A stretch of DNA of 50,565 nt from Cryobacterium sp. GTDB lineage: Bacteria > Actinomycetota > Actinomycetes > Actinomycetales > Microbacteriaceae. Position numbers and translations under genes: made by a program. This document shows, piece by piece, positions 1-8,765 of this stretch. The notes under the pieces are model-generated. The model saw only the letters and a list, made by a program, of their open reading frames with translations. It was not told the DNA's origin and did not search any database. Each line of letters begins with the position of its first letter. Positions within the stretch are counted from its first letter, which is position 1. Location: contig NZ_JAODBG010000004.1 in assembly GCF_025463825.1 (NCBI RefSeq), positions 1-50,565 of the forward strand, in the 5' to 3' direction.

Positions 1-64
1 GGAGCAGGACGGGATCGGCCACGTGCTGGCGTCGACCGACCCCGGTCCCGCGATGGTCGTCTAG
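1..64 (+). CDS. 3' end of an unidentified protein (partial)
   Basis: The window opens inside a reading frame that ends in TAG at 62-64 after about 20 visible codons (ending ...DPGPAMVV). Too little is left to name the product. Its stop codon overlaps the stop codon of the convergent GST-like gene by two bases, so there is no space for a separate terminator. The call as coding rests only on the open frame and the tight convergent packing. Confidence 0.5.
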   Translation, partial: EQDGIGHVLASTDPGPAMVV

Positions 65-1056
65 ACCTCGGTGTGCGCGGGGCCCTGCTCCGTGACGCGG
101 TCGCCGAGGTGGTCGCGACCGTGCGGCTCGTCCCAGCCCGCGAGCACCGGCCCCTTCGGCACGATGCCGGTGGGGTTGATCTGCTCGTGCGTGCCGTAGT
201 AGTGGCTCTTGATGTGGGCGAAGTCGGTCGTGCTGCCGAAGCCCGGGGTCTGGAACAGGTCGCGGGCGTAGGCCCACAACACCGGCATCTCGCTGAGCTT
301 GTTCCGGTTGCACTTGAAGTGACCGTGGTAGACCGCGTCGAAGCGGGCCAGGGTCGTGAACAGCCGGATGTCCGCTTCGGTGATGGTGTCGCCTACCAGG
401 TAGCGCTGGGTGCTCAAGCGCTCTTCGAGCCAGTCCAGTCGCGCGAAGAGGGTTCGATAGGCCCGCTCGTAGGACTTCTGACTGCCGGCGAACCCGCACT
501 TGTACACGCCGTTGTTGACGTCATGGAAGATCAGGTTGGCCACCTCGTCGATCTCGGCGCGCAGGGCCTCCGGGTAGAGATCGGGGGCGCCGGGGCGGTG
601 GTAGTCCACCCACTCGGTCTGAAAGTCCACGGTGATCTGCGGGTAGTTGTTGGTGACCAGCTTCCCAGAGGGAACGTCGACGATCGCGGGCACCGTTATG
701 CCGCGTGGGTAGTCGGGGAAGCGGGCGAAGTAGGCTTGCTGGATGCGTTCGATGCCGAGTACGGGGTCGACACCGTTCGGGTCGAGGTCGAAGGTCCAAC
801 TGTTCTTGTCGTGCGTGGGGCCGGGCAGGCCGAGGGAGATGACCTGCTCCAAGCCCAGCAGGCGACGGACGATGGCGGTGCGGTTCGCCCACGGGCAGGC
901 ACGGGCGGCGACCAACCGATAGCGCCCGGGTTCCACGGGCCAGCCATCGCGCCCGTCGCGCGTGATGCGGTCCTCGATGTAGTTCGTGTCGCGGTCGAAG
1001 TCCTTGCCAGGCTCCACATAACTTGGGACTAGCGTGCTGGGGTTCAGATTGCTCAT
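61..1056 (-). CDS. Glutathionyl-hydroquinone reductase-like glutathione S-transferase (Xi class)
   Basis: The 331-residue product matches the length and layout of the YqjG/ECM4 (Xi-class) family. It has an N-terminal thioredoxin-like domain with the CPWA active-site motif (Cys about 54, followed by NR), then an all-alpha GST C-terminal domain with the family-typical YKCGFA segment. Known members reductively remove a glutathionyl group from hydroquinones using the active-site Cys. Actinobacteria usually make mycothiol rather than glutathione, so the thiol partner here is probably different; that is inference. The start ATG overlaps the TGA of the upstream frameshifted gene (ATGA), which suggests translational coupling. 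Confidence 0.88.
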   Translation of the reverse strand: MSNLNPSTLVPSYVEPGKDFDRDTNYIEDRITRDGRDGWPVEPGRYRLVAARACPWANRTAIVRRLLGLEQVISLGLPGPTHDKNSWTFDLDPNGVDPVLGIERIQQAYFARFPDYPRGITVPAIVDVPSGKLVTNNYPQITVDFQTEWVDYHRPGAPDLYPEALRAEIDEVANLIFHDVNNGVYKCGFAGSQKSYERAYRTLFARLDWLEERLSTQRYLVGDTITEADIRLFTTLARFDAVYHGHFKCNRNKLSEMPVLWAYARDLFQTPGFGSTTDFAHIKSHYYGTHEQINPTGIVPKGPVLAGWDEPHGRDHLGDRVTEQGPAHTEV

Positions 1057-1432
1057 GGCTCCACGCTACGGGAATATCCCGTGCGTACGCATGGAGTTTC
1101 GGCGGGCCGGGCCGAACCGCCCCGGAGACGGCCCGCCTCGTCGAGCAGGTGGTGCAGGGACCAGGGTGTCGCGTCGGCGAGGAGCTCGAGCAGCGATTGG
1201 GCGGATGCGCGGGCCTCGGCCGCTCCGCGTGGGTCGTAGACGTCGATGGCCAGCGGCGGGGCCTCACCGAACTCGGGGATCTCCACTTCGACCCGGCCGC
1301 CCTGCGGCAGGCGTACCGACGGGTGCGCGGTGCGGGCATCCTGGACGGTCGTGCCGAGCGTCGCGGCGATGACGGCCAACGCCTCGGGCTGGTGGCGTGG
1401 ATGTCGGCGACGAGCGTTGAGAGGTGGTCCAT
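1053..1432 (-). pseudogene. Small unidentified gene broken by a single-base frameshift, coupled to the GST gene
   Basis: Two frames join into one sensible protein of about 126 residues. The first frame begins MDHLSTLVADIHATSP at 1432. After the loss of one base around 1385-1388 (a CCCG run) the second continues EALAVIAATLGTTVQDA and then a good amphipathic sequence ending near LLDEAGRLRG. The last 20 or so residues look poor, so a second lesion is possible. The second frame ends in a TGA overlapping the ATG of the GST gene. I do not recognise the family. It could be a real pseudogene or an assembly indel; the intact coupling argues for recent damage or error. Confidence 0.5.
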
Positions 1433-1584
1433 GGGTGCCCATCCGGTTGGGGTGTTGGCGCAAGCGGAGCAAGCCGTGCCACCGGGTTCGCCGGACGCCT
1501 CGCGCGGGAGGCCGGACGGGTCGATAATCGGTGATGTTCCGAGCGTGACAAAAACGAAGCACCCAACGACATGAGGAGACCATC

Positions 1585-2055
1585 ATGAGCATCCGGCTCA
1601 ACCCCTATCTCGGCTTCCGCGACAACGCCAGGGAGGCCATGGAGTACTACCAGAGCGTTTTCGGCGGCGAACTGACCGTCAGTACCTTTGCGGAGTACCA
1701 CGCCAGCGAGGATCCGAGCGAGCAGGACAAGACCATGCATGCCGCGCTCGCCGCACCGAACGGCCTGGAGTTGATGGCCGCGGACACACCCAACGCCATG
1801 GACTACACACCGGGCAACAACTTCTCGGTGTCGCTCAGCGGCGAAAGCGCTGACGGCGAGGAACTGCGCGGCTACTTCGACAAGCTCGTCGACGGCGGGT
1901 CCGTGACGATGCCGCTCGAGGTCGCGCCGTGGGGCGACAGCTTCGGGATGTGTGTCGACAAGTTCGGCGTGGCCTGGATGGTGAACATCGCGGGTGCCCC
2001 GGCGGATGTGTCCGCGAACGAACGCGCAGGGACCGCCTCGAGCGACATCATCTAG
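1585..2055 (+). CDS. VOC family protein, PhnB-like
   Basis: The 156-residue protein starts with the pattern NPYLGFRDNAREAMEYYQ and continues through VFGGEL, MHAALA, GLELMAAD and APWGDSFGMCVDKFGVAWMVN. This is the PhnB/3-demethylubiquinone-methyltransferase-like branch of the vicinal oxygen chelate fold. Such proteins are often annotated as glyoxalase or bleomycin-resistance homologues, and most have no proven substrate. A GAGGAG ribosome binding site lies seven bases before the ATG. It stands alone, convergent with the MFS gene and divergent from the frameshifted gene. The last 15 residues are a non-conserved tail. Confidence 0.85.
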   Translation: MSIRLNPYLGFRDNAREAMEYYQSVFGGELTVSTFAEYHASEDPSEQDKTMHAALAAPNGLELMAADTPNAMDYTPGNNFSVSLSGESADGEELRGYFDKLVDGGSVTMPLEVAPWGDSFGMCVDKFGVAWMVNIAGAPADVSANERAGTASSDII

Positions 2056-2107
2056 CCTGACGGCCGGCCCGGCGACATGGCAGGAACTCCGCCAGCCAGT
2101 GGCGCTC

Positions 2108-3367
2108 TCACGTTTCCGGGGAAAGCCGAGACGGGCCGCTGCGTGCTCGCCCGAGCGTCCAGATCGTAACCACGAGCACCAGGGACATGGCCACCAGGCC
2201 GAGGCCCGAGTACCCCACGACGAGAAGCACCGGTCCCGCCAGGGCCCCGGCGAGGGCGCCGGCGGCGTTCATCGACAGGTCGGAGAAGCCCTGGAGGGGC
2301 GCGCGATCGTGTACGCCCACCGCATCGGAGATAAGGGCAGAGCCGGCGACGACGGATGCCGACCAGCCGACGCCGAGGAGGATCAGGCCGACGACCATGG
2401 CGGTCGCCGACTCGTCGGCAAGCCAGAACGTGAGCAGGGCGCTGAACAGCATGGCCTGGCCGGTCAGGATCACCGGCATCCGGCCGCCCCGGTCGGCGAG
2501 GGCGCCGAACACGGGAGACAGCGCGTACATGCCGGCCACGTGCAGGCTGATGGTGAAGCCCACGATCGTGAGGGACGCACCGTGGTCGCGTAGGTGCACG
2601 GGGGCCATCGACATGAGCGCAACCATGGTGGCGTGGCTGAGCGCGATTGCGGCCACGGCGTAGCGGGCGGCTGGGTGGCTGCGCACAAGGGCGAGGCCGC
2701 CGCGCCGCGGGGCGCCGCTCGCGGTGGCGCCGCGCTCGGCCATGGCGGTGAGGAGCGGATCGGGCCGCAGCCCGATCGTGTAGACGAGGGCGGCGCCGAG
2801 GGTGGCCGCCAGGGAGAAGGCGAACGCCCCTGTGAGCGGGGGCAGCCCGAGTGCGGCGCCCACCACCTCGCCGGGGCCGAACAGGTTGGGTCCGAGCACC
2901 GCTCCGATTGTGGTGGACCACACCACGATGGACAGGTCGCGGCCGCGAGTGGAACTGCTGGCCAGGTCGGTGGCGGCGAAGCGGGCCTGCAGGTTCGCGG
3001 CCGACCCGGAGCCGAGCAGCATCAGCGCCATGAGCAGCAGCGGGAAGTTGTCGACGGCGACCGATGTGATCGCCAGCGCGGCGCCGAGGCCGGCGACGAG
3101 GGACCCGGCCGCCAGCGACCGGCGGCGTCCCCGCGCCTGCGCCAGCCGCGCCAGGGGAACCGCTGCCAGGGCGGCGCCGAGGGTGCTCATGGTCGCGGCC
3201 ATTCCGGACCAGGCGCTGGAACCGGACAACTGGGCCGCCAGCAGCGCCCCGAGCGACAGGGTGGCGCCCATTCCAATGCCACCGAGGATCTGCCCGGCGA
3301 CCAGGATCCAGACGACGGTGCGCTGCCGCGGTGCCCGACGATCGTGCGCTTTCGGCTGCTCGATCAT
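2108..3367 (-). CDS. MFS transporter (probable drug/metabolite exporter)
   Basis: The product is about 419 residues with some twelve hydrophobic segments. It has the MFS signature loop between TM2 and TM3 (LARLAQARGRRRS) and a second-half equivalent (GALADRGGRMPV). The first TM carries a glycine-rich GGIGMGATLSLGALLAAQLSGS stretch, seen in exporters of the AraJ/YfcJ type. The substrate cannot be read from sequence. The ATG at 3367 is preferred over the adjacent in-frame GTG at 3370. The gene is monocistronic, with the DUF222 gene downstream on the same strand behind a hairpin. Confidence 0.85.
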   Translation of the reverse strand: MIEQPKAHDRRAPRQRTVVWILVAGQILGGIGMGATLSLGALLAAQLSGSSAWSGMAATMSTLGAALAAVPLARLAQARGRRRSLAAGSLVAGLGAALAITSVAVDNFPLLLMALMLLGSGSAANLQARFAATDLASSSTRGRDLSIVVWSTTIGAVLGPNLFGPGEVVGAALGLPPLTGAFAFSLAATLGAALVYTIGLRPDPLLTAMAERGATASGAPRRGGLALVRSHPAARYAVAAIALSHATMVALMSMAPVHLRDHGASLTIVGFTISLHVAGMYALSPVFGALADRGGRMPVILTGQAMLFSALLTFWLADESATAMVVGLILLGVGWSASVVAGSALISDAVGVHDRAPLQGFSDLSMNAAGALAGALAGPVLLVVGYSGLGLVAMSLVLVVTIWTLGRARSGPSRLSPET

Positions 3368-3477
3368 CACCGTCCCATTATGGTGTGCTCGGTCCCCGTG
3401 GCCAGCGGAGCGTCACGCGAGCCTTCGACCGACGGTTCTCGCTACACCACAGGCGTTGCAGCACTCAACCGGGTAGC

Positions 3478-3500
3478 CAGTCACTCTCGTTAAGTGACTG
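3478..3500 (-). terminator. Stem-loop downstream of the DUF222/HNH gene
   Basis: An 8-bp perfect stem (CAGTCACT / AGTGACTG) with a 7-nt loop lies about 35 bases past the stop codon of the DUF222 gene. It lacks a clear U-tract on the minus strand, so its terminator role is inferred. Confidence 0.4.
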
Positions 3501-3533
3501 CGCGGCGGGCGCACGAGGTCCGATTCGCCGCTC

Positions 3534-5243
3534 TCAGAAGGGCGGGTTTTCGGCGGCCGGTGGCGAGGGGTACCGTTTGGGCTGGTGCCGGGGCATCAGG
3601 AAGCTGTCGTCGGCGGGTTGCTTCTGGGTTTTCGGTCCCACGGTCGGTGGTGCGAGGCGGGGTGGTCCGATCGGGTTGGCCGGGTCGGTGCGGTAGGTCC
3701 GCTTCCCCGGCGAGGTCCAGACCAGCACCCCGCCCGCTTCCTGCGTCACCGACCACTGACTGAGGTGTTTGAGCCGGTGGTGGCCTTCGCAGAGGTGCGC
3801 GAGGTTGTCCAGGGTGGTGGCGCCGTCATATTGGCGGTCTTGGGTGTGGTCGATGTCGCTCTTGATCGCCGGTCGGGAACAGCCGGGGAACCGGCAGGTC
3901 TCGTCTCGCATTCGCAACACTTTTCGCATGCCCTTGATGATTTTCTGTTGCTTCTTGTCGACGGAGAGGATCACTCCGGTTTCGGGGTGAGTGAGGATGC
4001 GGGTGAAGCTGGGCGCGTTGCCGGCGACAAAGCGAGCCGCGTCGGGAGAGATCGGCCCGTAGCCTTCGAGGGTGGCGGGTTCCTCGTCCAGGCCCAGCAG
4101 GGTCAGGGCCGACACGGTTATCATCACGGTGCCGCGCATTCCGGCACCCAGCCCGGTCGGGGTGATCCCGTCCAGCAGGAGCGCGGCGGTGACGTCGGCG
4201 CGGAGCTGGTCAAGGGTGCGGGTGGGGAGGTCCTCGGTGATTTTCGGCTCGATCCCGAACGCGGCCCCGGCCCCGGCGCCTCCGAAGCCGTCTTCGACAC
4301 CGGCACCGGCCTCCTGGTCGGCTGAGTCGCAGTCCGAGGATGGGTCGCCCAGCTTCTTCAAGCTCGTGGCCATGCTGGTGATGCGGTTGCAGGCCGCTGT
4401 GGTTTGGTCGGCGGTGCCGTACCAGTGCAACCAGCCCATCCCATCCGGCGCGGCCTCCCACCAGGTGCGCCGGTCCGCGAGAGCGTCCGTGCTGCGGGCC
4501 ACGATGGACTCCGGGTGCAGTTTTTCACGGAGCCGGCGGGCCCGATCCTTGAACCGGCCCGCCGACTGTGACTTCGCCACCGGCAGCACCTTCTCTTCGA
4601 ACGCGGCCTGGTCCTCGTCAGGCACGGTGCGGATCTGGTCGAGCAGGGTTGTCGCATGCCGGTAACTAATCTCACCACGAGACAGCGCATCGAACGTGGC
4701 CGGGGCGTGGCTGTAGAGGAACCGGGCCTCGTCCAGCTGCCGTTCGATGGTGCGCTCGGTGGTGCGCGTCAGGCAGGCGGTCTCGGGCACGATGGTGCGG
4801 CGGGCGATCTCATGCTTGTCCCACCGGGCGTACGCGGCAGCGCGGGCCCGGTCCTCGGTCATGGTCGCCGCGTTCCGGTCGGCCGTGCGTATGGACTCCC
4901 GGTCGCCGTGCAGTCGGGAGGACACCCGCGGATTCTCGCTCCAGGCCTGCAGATGCAGCAGGGCTTCGACGCGGCGAGCCTGGGCCTGGGCGATCAGCCT
5001 GTCCTCCGCCGCGACTCGCTCGGTCAGCTCGGCCAGATCGTCGCGCACCCGCTGATCCATCGTCGGGTCCGGCTGGTACGACTCGGGCAGATCCGGTATC
5101 GGCGCGGGCGCGGGTGCTGGCGCAGGTTCAGGTGCGGGCGTGCTCGCCAGTGTGGGTGGTTGTGGATCTGGTGGAGCGGGCTCCAGAGAGTAATCGTCGT
5201 CAACGTCCGGAACTGGCGGTGGTGCCTGGTCTGGGCTACTCAT
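3534..5243 (-). CDS. DUF222 domain-containing HNH endonuclease
   Basis: The 569-residue protein has a Pro/Ala-rich N-terminus (residues 1-55), a helical DUF222 region rich in charged residues, and a C-terminal HNH nuclease module. The module reads CRFPGCSRP ... DIDHTQDRQYDGATTLDNLAHLCEGHH, which supplies the zinc Cys pair and the catalytic His residues. This 13E12-repeat family is found in many copies in Microbacteriaceae and mycobacteria. Its biological role is unknown, although homing-like behaviour has been suggested. A 15-bp perfect palindrome sits directly before the ATG. No partner gene is evident. Confidence 0.9.
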   Translation of the reverse strand: MSSPDQAPPPVPDVDDDYSLEPAPPDPQPPTLASTPAPEPAPAPAPAPIPDLPESYQPDPTMDQRVRDDLAELTERVAAEDRLIAQAQARRVEALLHLQAWSENPRVSSRLHGDRESIRTADRNAATMTEDRARAAAYARWDKHEIARRTIVPETACLTRTTERTIERQLDEARFLYSHAPATFDALSRGEISYRHATTLLDQIRTVPDEDQAAFEEKVLPVAKSQSAGRFKDRARRLREKLHPESIVARSTDALADRRTWWEAAPDGMGWLHWYGTADQTTAACNRITSMATSLKKLGDPSSDCDSADQEAGAGVEDGFGGAGAGAAFGIEPKITEDLPTRTLDQLRADVTAALLLDGITPTGLGAGMRGTVMITVSALTLLGLDEEPATLEGYGPISPDAARFVAGNAPSFTRILTHPETGVILSVDKKQQKIIKGMRKVLRMRDETCRFPGCSRPAIKSDIDHTQDRQYDGATTLDNLAHLCEGHHRLKHLSQWSVTQEAGGVLVWTSPGKRTYRTDPANPIGPPRLAPPTVGPKTQKQPADDSFLMPRHQPKRYPSPPAAENPPF

Positions 5244-5244
5244 A

Positions 5245-5259
5245 GTGAGATCGTCTCAC
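5245..5259. promoter_or_regulatory. Perfect palindrome abutting the DUF222 start codon
   Basis: GTGAGA-TCG-TCTCAC lies one base upstream of the ATG. On the coding strand it contains the only purine-rich candidate ribosome binding site (GGTGAGA). It could act as an operator or as a hairpin that hides the initiation region. Confidence 0.4.
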
Positions 5260-5427
5260 CTACCACCGACATCGAACCCGCCCGCAGGACCCCTCCGTGG
5301 GACTATCGAAAACTTTCTCGCGGAAGGGCCGAGGCGGAGCAGAGGCGGGCGCAGAGGTGCGGCCGACCTGGGCGGGGCAGTGGAGGTGCGGGAGGTGTGG
5401 GAGAGGCACACCGATCGCGTTCGGGGC

Positions 5428-5433
5428 TAAATT
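5428..5433 (+). promoter_or_regulatory. -10 box for a leaderless LigD-type polymerase transcript
   Basis: TAAATT ends six bases before the ATG of the polymerase gene, there is no Shine-Dalgarno sequence, and transcription would start at or next to the ATG. No good -35 element is visible. Confidence 0.4.
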
Positions 5434-5439
5434 AGGCGC

Positions 5440-6462
5440 ATGGCGAGTGAAGCGACCGAACTGACAGTTCCCGGACCGAACGGCGACCGGGTGATGCGCG
5501 TTTCCAGCCCGAGCCGGGTGCTCTGGCCGGAGGCCGGCATCACCAAGCTCGACCTGGCCAACTACATCGTGGAGGTCGGGGACGCTTTCGTGGCCGCCAA
5601 CGGCGACCGGCCGCTGTCGCTGCAACGGTTCCCGGCGGGCGTCGACGGCGAACAGTTCTTCTCGAAGAACCCGCCCAAGGGGGCACCCGACTTCATCCGC
5701 TCGGTGCCGGTGGTCTACCCGAGCGCGCGCACGCATCCGCAACTCGTGATCGACGAACCGGCCGCCGCCGTCTGGGCGGTGCAGATGAACACTGTGGTGT
5801 TCCATCCGTGGCCCTCGCGGGCGGAAAACACCGACAACCCCGACCAGCTCCGTATCGACCTCGACCCGCAGCCGGGCACCGACTTCGACGACGCCATCCC
5901 GGTGGCCATCGAGCTGCGCGCGGTGCTCGCCGAGGCCGGCCTCACCGCGTTCGTCAAGACCTCCGGTAACCGGGGGCTGCATGTCTTTGCGCCCCTCGAA
6001 GCCACCAAGGAGTTCCAGGTGGTGCGGCACGCCGTCATCGCCGCCGCGCGCGAAGTCGAACGACGGATGCCGAAGACCGTGACCACTGCCTGGTGGAAGG
6101 AGGAGCGCGGCAGCCGCATCTTCCTGGACTTCAACCAGGCGAACCGGGACCGCACCATGGCCGGCGCCTACAGCCCGCGGCCACTGCCGCACGCCCCGGT
6201 GTCGTGCCCGATCACCTGGGACGAGCTCCAGAACACCGATCCGACGCTGCACACGGTCCTGACCGTGCCGGAGCGGTTGCGCACCAACGGCGACCCCTGG
6301 GCTCAGATGCACGCCGACCCCGGTCGCATCGACACACTGCTCGAGTGGTGGGAGCGGGACCTGGCCGCCGGGCTGGGCGAGCTGCCGTTCCCGCCGGACT
6401 ATCCGAAGATGCCGGGGGAGCCGCCCCGCGTGCAGCCCAGTCGCGCCCGCCACGACCCCTGA
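5440..6462 (+). CDS. LigD-type NHEJ polymerase/primase domain protein
   Basis: The 340-residue protein is a stand-alone archaeo-eukaryotic-primase-like polymerase domain of the LigD family. It has the opening SPSRVLWPEAGITKLDLANY, the metal-binding pair in RIDLDPQPG (Asp about 140 and 142), the KTSGNRGLHVFAP motif, and a third acidic residue in FLDFNQ (Asp about 230). Known members add nucleotides or ribonucleotides at broken ends during Ku-dependent end joining. No ligase or nuclease domain is fused and no Ku gene is in the window. A LigC-like ligase lies 13 kb away. The product could alternatively serve in excision repair. Confidence 0.92.
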   Translation: MASEATELTVPGPNGDRVMRVSSPSRVLWPEAGITKLDLANYIVEVGDAFVAANGDRPLSLQRFPAGVDGEQFFSKNPPKGAPDFIRSVPVVYPSARTHPQLVIDEPAAAVWAVQMNTVVFHPWPSRAENTDNPDQLRIDLDPQPGTDFDDAIPVAIELRAVLAEAGLTAFVKTSGNRGLHVFAPLEATKEFQVVRHAVIAAAREVERRMPKTVTTAWWKEERGSRIFLDFNQANRDRTMAGAYSPRPLPHAPVSCPITWDELQNTDPTLHTVLTVPERLRTNGDPWAQMHADPGRIDTLLEWWERDLAAGLGELPFPPDYPKMPGEPPRVQPSRARHDP

Positions 6463-6578
6463 ACTCGTGGCGGTGCTGGTGCAGCGCCCGCGCCCGCGGC
6501 CGACCGCGCGGCGTATCCAGTCGGGCCTTCAGCGACGTGTGAGCGCTCGGCCCGATCCGGCTGAGGCGCCACCGGAGG

Positions 6579-7085
6579 CTAGGCCGTGACGCGCCCGTAG
6601 CTGACGAAGCGGTACCGCAGACCGGTTCGCGAGGTCAGCCAGTCGCCGGTGGCGGTCTGCGCGAAAGCGGCATCCACCACGGGTGCGACGGTGTCGCCGG
6701 GCGCGTCGAGGTCGACCTCGGTCACTTCGAGGCGGTCGGCGAGGGGCATCGACTGCCGGTAGATGTCGCCGCCGCCGATGATCCAGACCGGCCCGGGCAG
6801 AGCGGCAGCCAGGGCGTCGGCCAGGGAGTGCACGACGGTGGCGCCATCGGCGCTCCAGTCCGGCTGGCGGGTGATGACTATGTTGTGCCGGCCGGCGAGG
6901 GGCCGGAACGGCTCCGGCAGCGAGTCCCAGGTGCGGCGGCCCATGACGACGGCGCCGGCCAGGGTGAGCTCCTTGAACCGGGCGAGGTCTTCGGGCAACC
7001 GCCACGGGATGGTGCCGGCGTCACCGATGACACCGTTGACCGCCTGCGCCCAAATCAGGCCGACGCCGGTGCCGTCAGACGGCAA
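6579..7085 (-). CDS. folA: Dihydrofolate reductase
   Basis: The 168-residue protein shows the classic DHFR sequence: [20 protein letters not shown], then [24 protein letters not shown] with the NADPH-binding Gly-Arg-Arg-Thr, and [14 protein letters not shown]. It reduces dihydrofolate to tetrahydrofolate, which regenerates the cofactor used by thymidylate synthase just upstream. The only reasonable start is a TTG at 7085, which overlaps the last codons of thyA by 11 bases. Translation therefore probably depends on thyA ribosomes. Confidence 0.95.
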   Translation of the reverse strand: MPSDGTGVGLIWAQAVNGVIGDAGTIPWRLPEDLARFKELTLAGAVVMGRRTWDSLPEPFRPLAGRHNIVITRQPDWSADGATVVHSLADALAAALPGPVWIIGGGDIYRQSMPLADRLEVTEVDLDAPGDTVAPVVDAAFAQTATGDWLTSRTGLRYRFVSYGRVTA

Positions 7086-7920
7086 CGGGAGCCTTGATCG
7101 CGGGGTGGTGCACGTAGTCGACGACCTCGAGGTCCTCGAACCGGTAGTCGAAGATATTGTCCCGCTCGGTGGTGATCTTGAGCTGCGGCGCCGGGTACGG
7201 CGTGCGGCTGAGTTGTTCGGTGACCTGCTCGAGGTGGTTGGAGTAGATGTGGCAGTCGCCGCCGGTCCAGATGAAGTCGCCCACTTCGAGGCCGGTCTGC
7301 GCCGCGACGAGGTGGGTGAGCAGCGCGTAGCTGGCGATGTTGAACGGAACGCCGAGGAACAGGTCGGCGCTGCGCTGGTAGAGCTGGCAGGAGAGCTTGC
7401 CGTCCGCCACGTAGAACTGGAACAGTGCGTGGCACGGGGCGAGCGCCATCTCGGGGATGTCGGCGACGTTCCACGCCGACACGATGATGCGCCGGGAGTC
7501 CGGGTTGGTCTTGAGAGTCTCGATGACCTGGGCGATCTGGTCGATGTGGCCGCCGTCAGGCGTGGGCCAGGACCGCCACTGCACGCCGTAGACCGGGCCG
7601 AGTTCGCCCTGTTCGTCGGCCCACTCGTTCCAGATGCGTACGCCGTGTTCCCGCAGCCAGCCCACGTTGCTGTCGCCGCGCAGGAACCAGAGCAGTTCGT
7701 AAGCGACGGAGGGGAAGTGCACCCGTTTGGTGGTGACCAGCGGAAACCCCTTACTGAGGTCGAAGCGCAGTTGGGCGCCGAACACGCTGAGCGTGCCCGT
7801 GCCGGTGCGGTCCGCTTTGTTCGCGCCGGTCTCGAGCACCAGGCGCAACAGATCTTCGTAGGGAGTGGCGATGGTGCTGGCCTCGGGCGCGCTGGTGCCT
7901 TGCTGGATGTTCATTGGCAT
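7075..7920 (-). CDS. thyA: Thymidylate synthase
   Basis: The protein of about 281 residues has all ThyA landmarks: [19 protein letters not shown], the folate-site segment [22 protein letters not shown], the catalytic Cys in [10 protein letters not shown], the [20 protein letters not shown] helix, and the dUMP-binding [15 protein letters not shown]. It methylates dUMP to dTMP with methylene-tetrahydrofolate. The ATG at 7920 is preferred, with ATG 7914 as an alternative. A GTG further upstream would add residues that do not resemble the family. It forms a two-gene operon with folA, the normal arrangement because ThyA produces dihydrofolate. Confidence 0.95.
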   Translation of the reverse strand: MPMNIQQGTSAPEASTIATPYEDLLRLVLETGANKADRTGTGTLSVFGAQLRFDLSKGFPLVTTKRVHFPSVAYELLWFLRGDSNVGWLREHGVRIWNEWADEQGELGPVYGVQWRSWPTPDGGHIDQIAQVIETLKTNPDSRRIIVSAWNVADIPEMALAPCHALFQFYVADGKLSCQLYQRSADLFLGVPFNIASYALLTHLVAAQTGLEVGDFIWTGGDCHIYSNHLEQVTEQLSRTPYPAPQLKITTERDNIFDYRFEDLEVVDYVHHPAIKAPVAV

Positions 7921-8011
7921 AAATCTACCCGCTCGGCCTCCCTGCACAGAGCGAAGAGGGGGTGTTCGTGCCCCGCGGCGTCACATCCGCATCCGGAACC
8001 GGCTTCCTCGC

Positions 8012-8017
8012 TAACAT
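8012..8017 (+). promoter_or_regulatory. -10 box for a leaderless amidotransferase transcript
   Basis: TAACAT ends six bases before the GTG start of the glutamine amidotransferase gene, the same spacing as at several other genes in the window. Confidence 0.35.
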
Positions 8018-8023
8018 GGGGCC

Positions 8024-8758
8024 GTGAAGCCCTTTCTGCTACTGGCAACCCGCTTCGAGGATGAAGCCGCCGACGACGAATACGCGGGGTTCCTTGCGGC
8101 CGGGAGCCTGCGTCCCGAACAACTGCATCGCGTTCGCCTCGAGGCGGCCCCGCTGCCGACGGTGAATCTCGCTGACTACTCCGGCGTGATCGTGGGCGGC
8201 AGCCCGTTCAACGCGAGCGACCCGGCGGGAACCAAATCGGCGGTGCAACTGCGGGTCGAAGCCGAACTCGCCGGAGTGATCGACCAGGTCGTGGCGCAGG
8301 ACTTCCCGTTCCTGGGCGCCTGCTACGGCATCGGCCTGCTCGTCGGCCACCTCGACGGAGTCGTCGACGACACCTGGTCCGAGCCGGCCGGGCCCATCGT
8401 CGTCAGCCTCACTCCGGACGGCGCGGCCGACCAATTGTTCGGCCGGCTCGCACCGAACTTCGAGGCGTTCGTGGGCCACAAGGAGGCCTGCACGGCCCTG
8501 CCGGCGGGCGCGGTGCTGCTCGCCACCGGGGAGAGCTGCCCGGTGCAGGCGTTCCGGGTCGGCCAGAACGTCTACGCCACCCAGTTCCACCCCGAACTCA
8601 CCCAGGCCGGCATCCGCACCCGGCTGCGGGTGTATCACGACAACGGCTATTTCGAGCCGGATGCCTACGACGACGTGATCGCCGCCATCGACGCGTCCCG
8701 GGTGACCGAGCCCGCCAACATCATGAAGGCGTTCGTGGAGCGATTCGGCACCCCGTAA
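8024..8758 (+). CDS. Class I glutamine amidotransferase (GMP-synthase-like)
   Basis: The 244-residue protein is a free-standing GATase1 domain. The oxyanion-strand pattern YSGVIVGGSPFNASD is followed by the nucleophile elbow FLGACYGIG (Cys about 100) and the His-Glu pair in QFHPEL (His about 189, Glu about 191). The triad is therefore intact. Proteins of this YfeJ/GuaA-like group release ammonia from glutamine or hydrolyse gamma-glutamyl bonds, but no synthase partner is adjacent and the substrate is unknown. The start is GTG. The gene ends seven bases before the convergent response-regulator gene. Confidence 0.85.
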   Translation: MKPFLLLATRFEDEAADDEYAGFLAAGSLRPEQLHRVRLEAAPLPTVNLADYSGVIVGGSPFNASDPAGTKSAVQLRVEAELAGVIDQVVAQDFPFLGACYGIGLLVGHLDGVVDDTWSEPAGPIVVSLTPDGAADQLFGRLAPNFEAFVGHKEACTALPAGAVLLATGESCPVQAFRVGQNVYATQFHPELTQAGIRTRLRVYHDNGYFEPDAYDDVIAAIDASRVTEPANIMKAFVERFGTP

Positions 8759-8765
8759 GCCCACC

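Noticed and set aside
2108..3493. Plus-strand frames opposite the MFS gene
   Set aside because: Low-complexity Gly/Glu/His-rich translations typical of the opposite strand of a membrane-protein gene.
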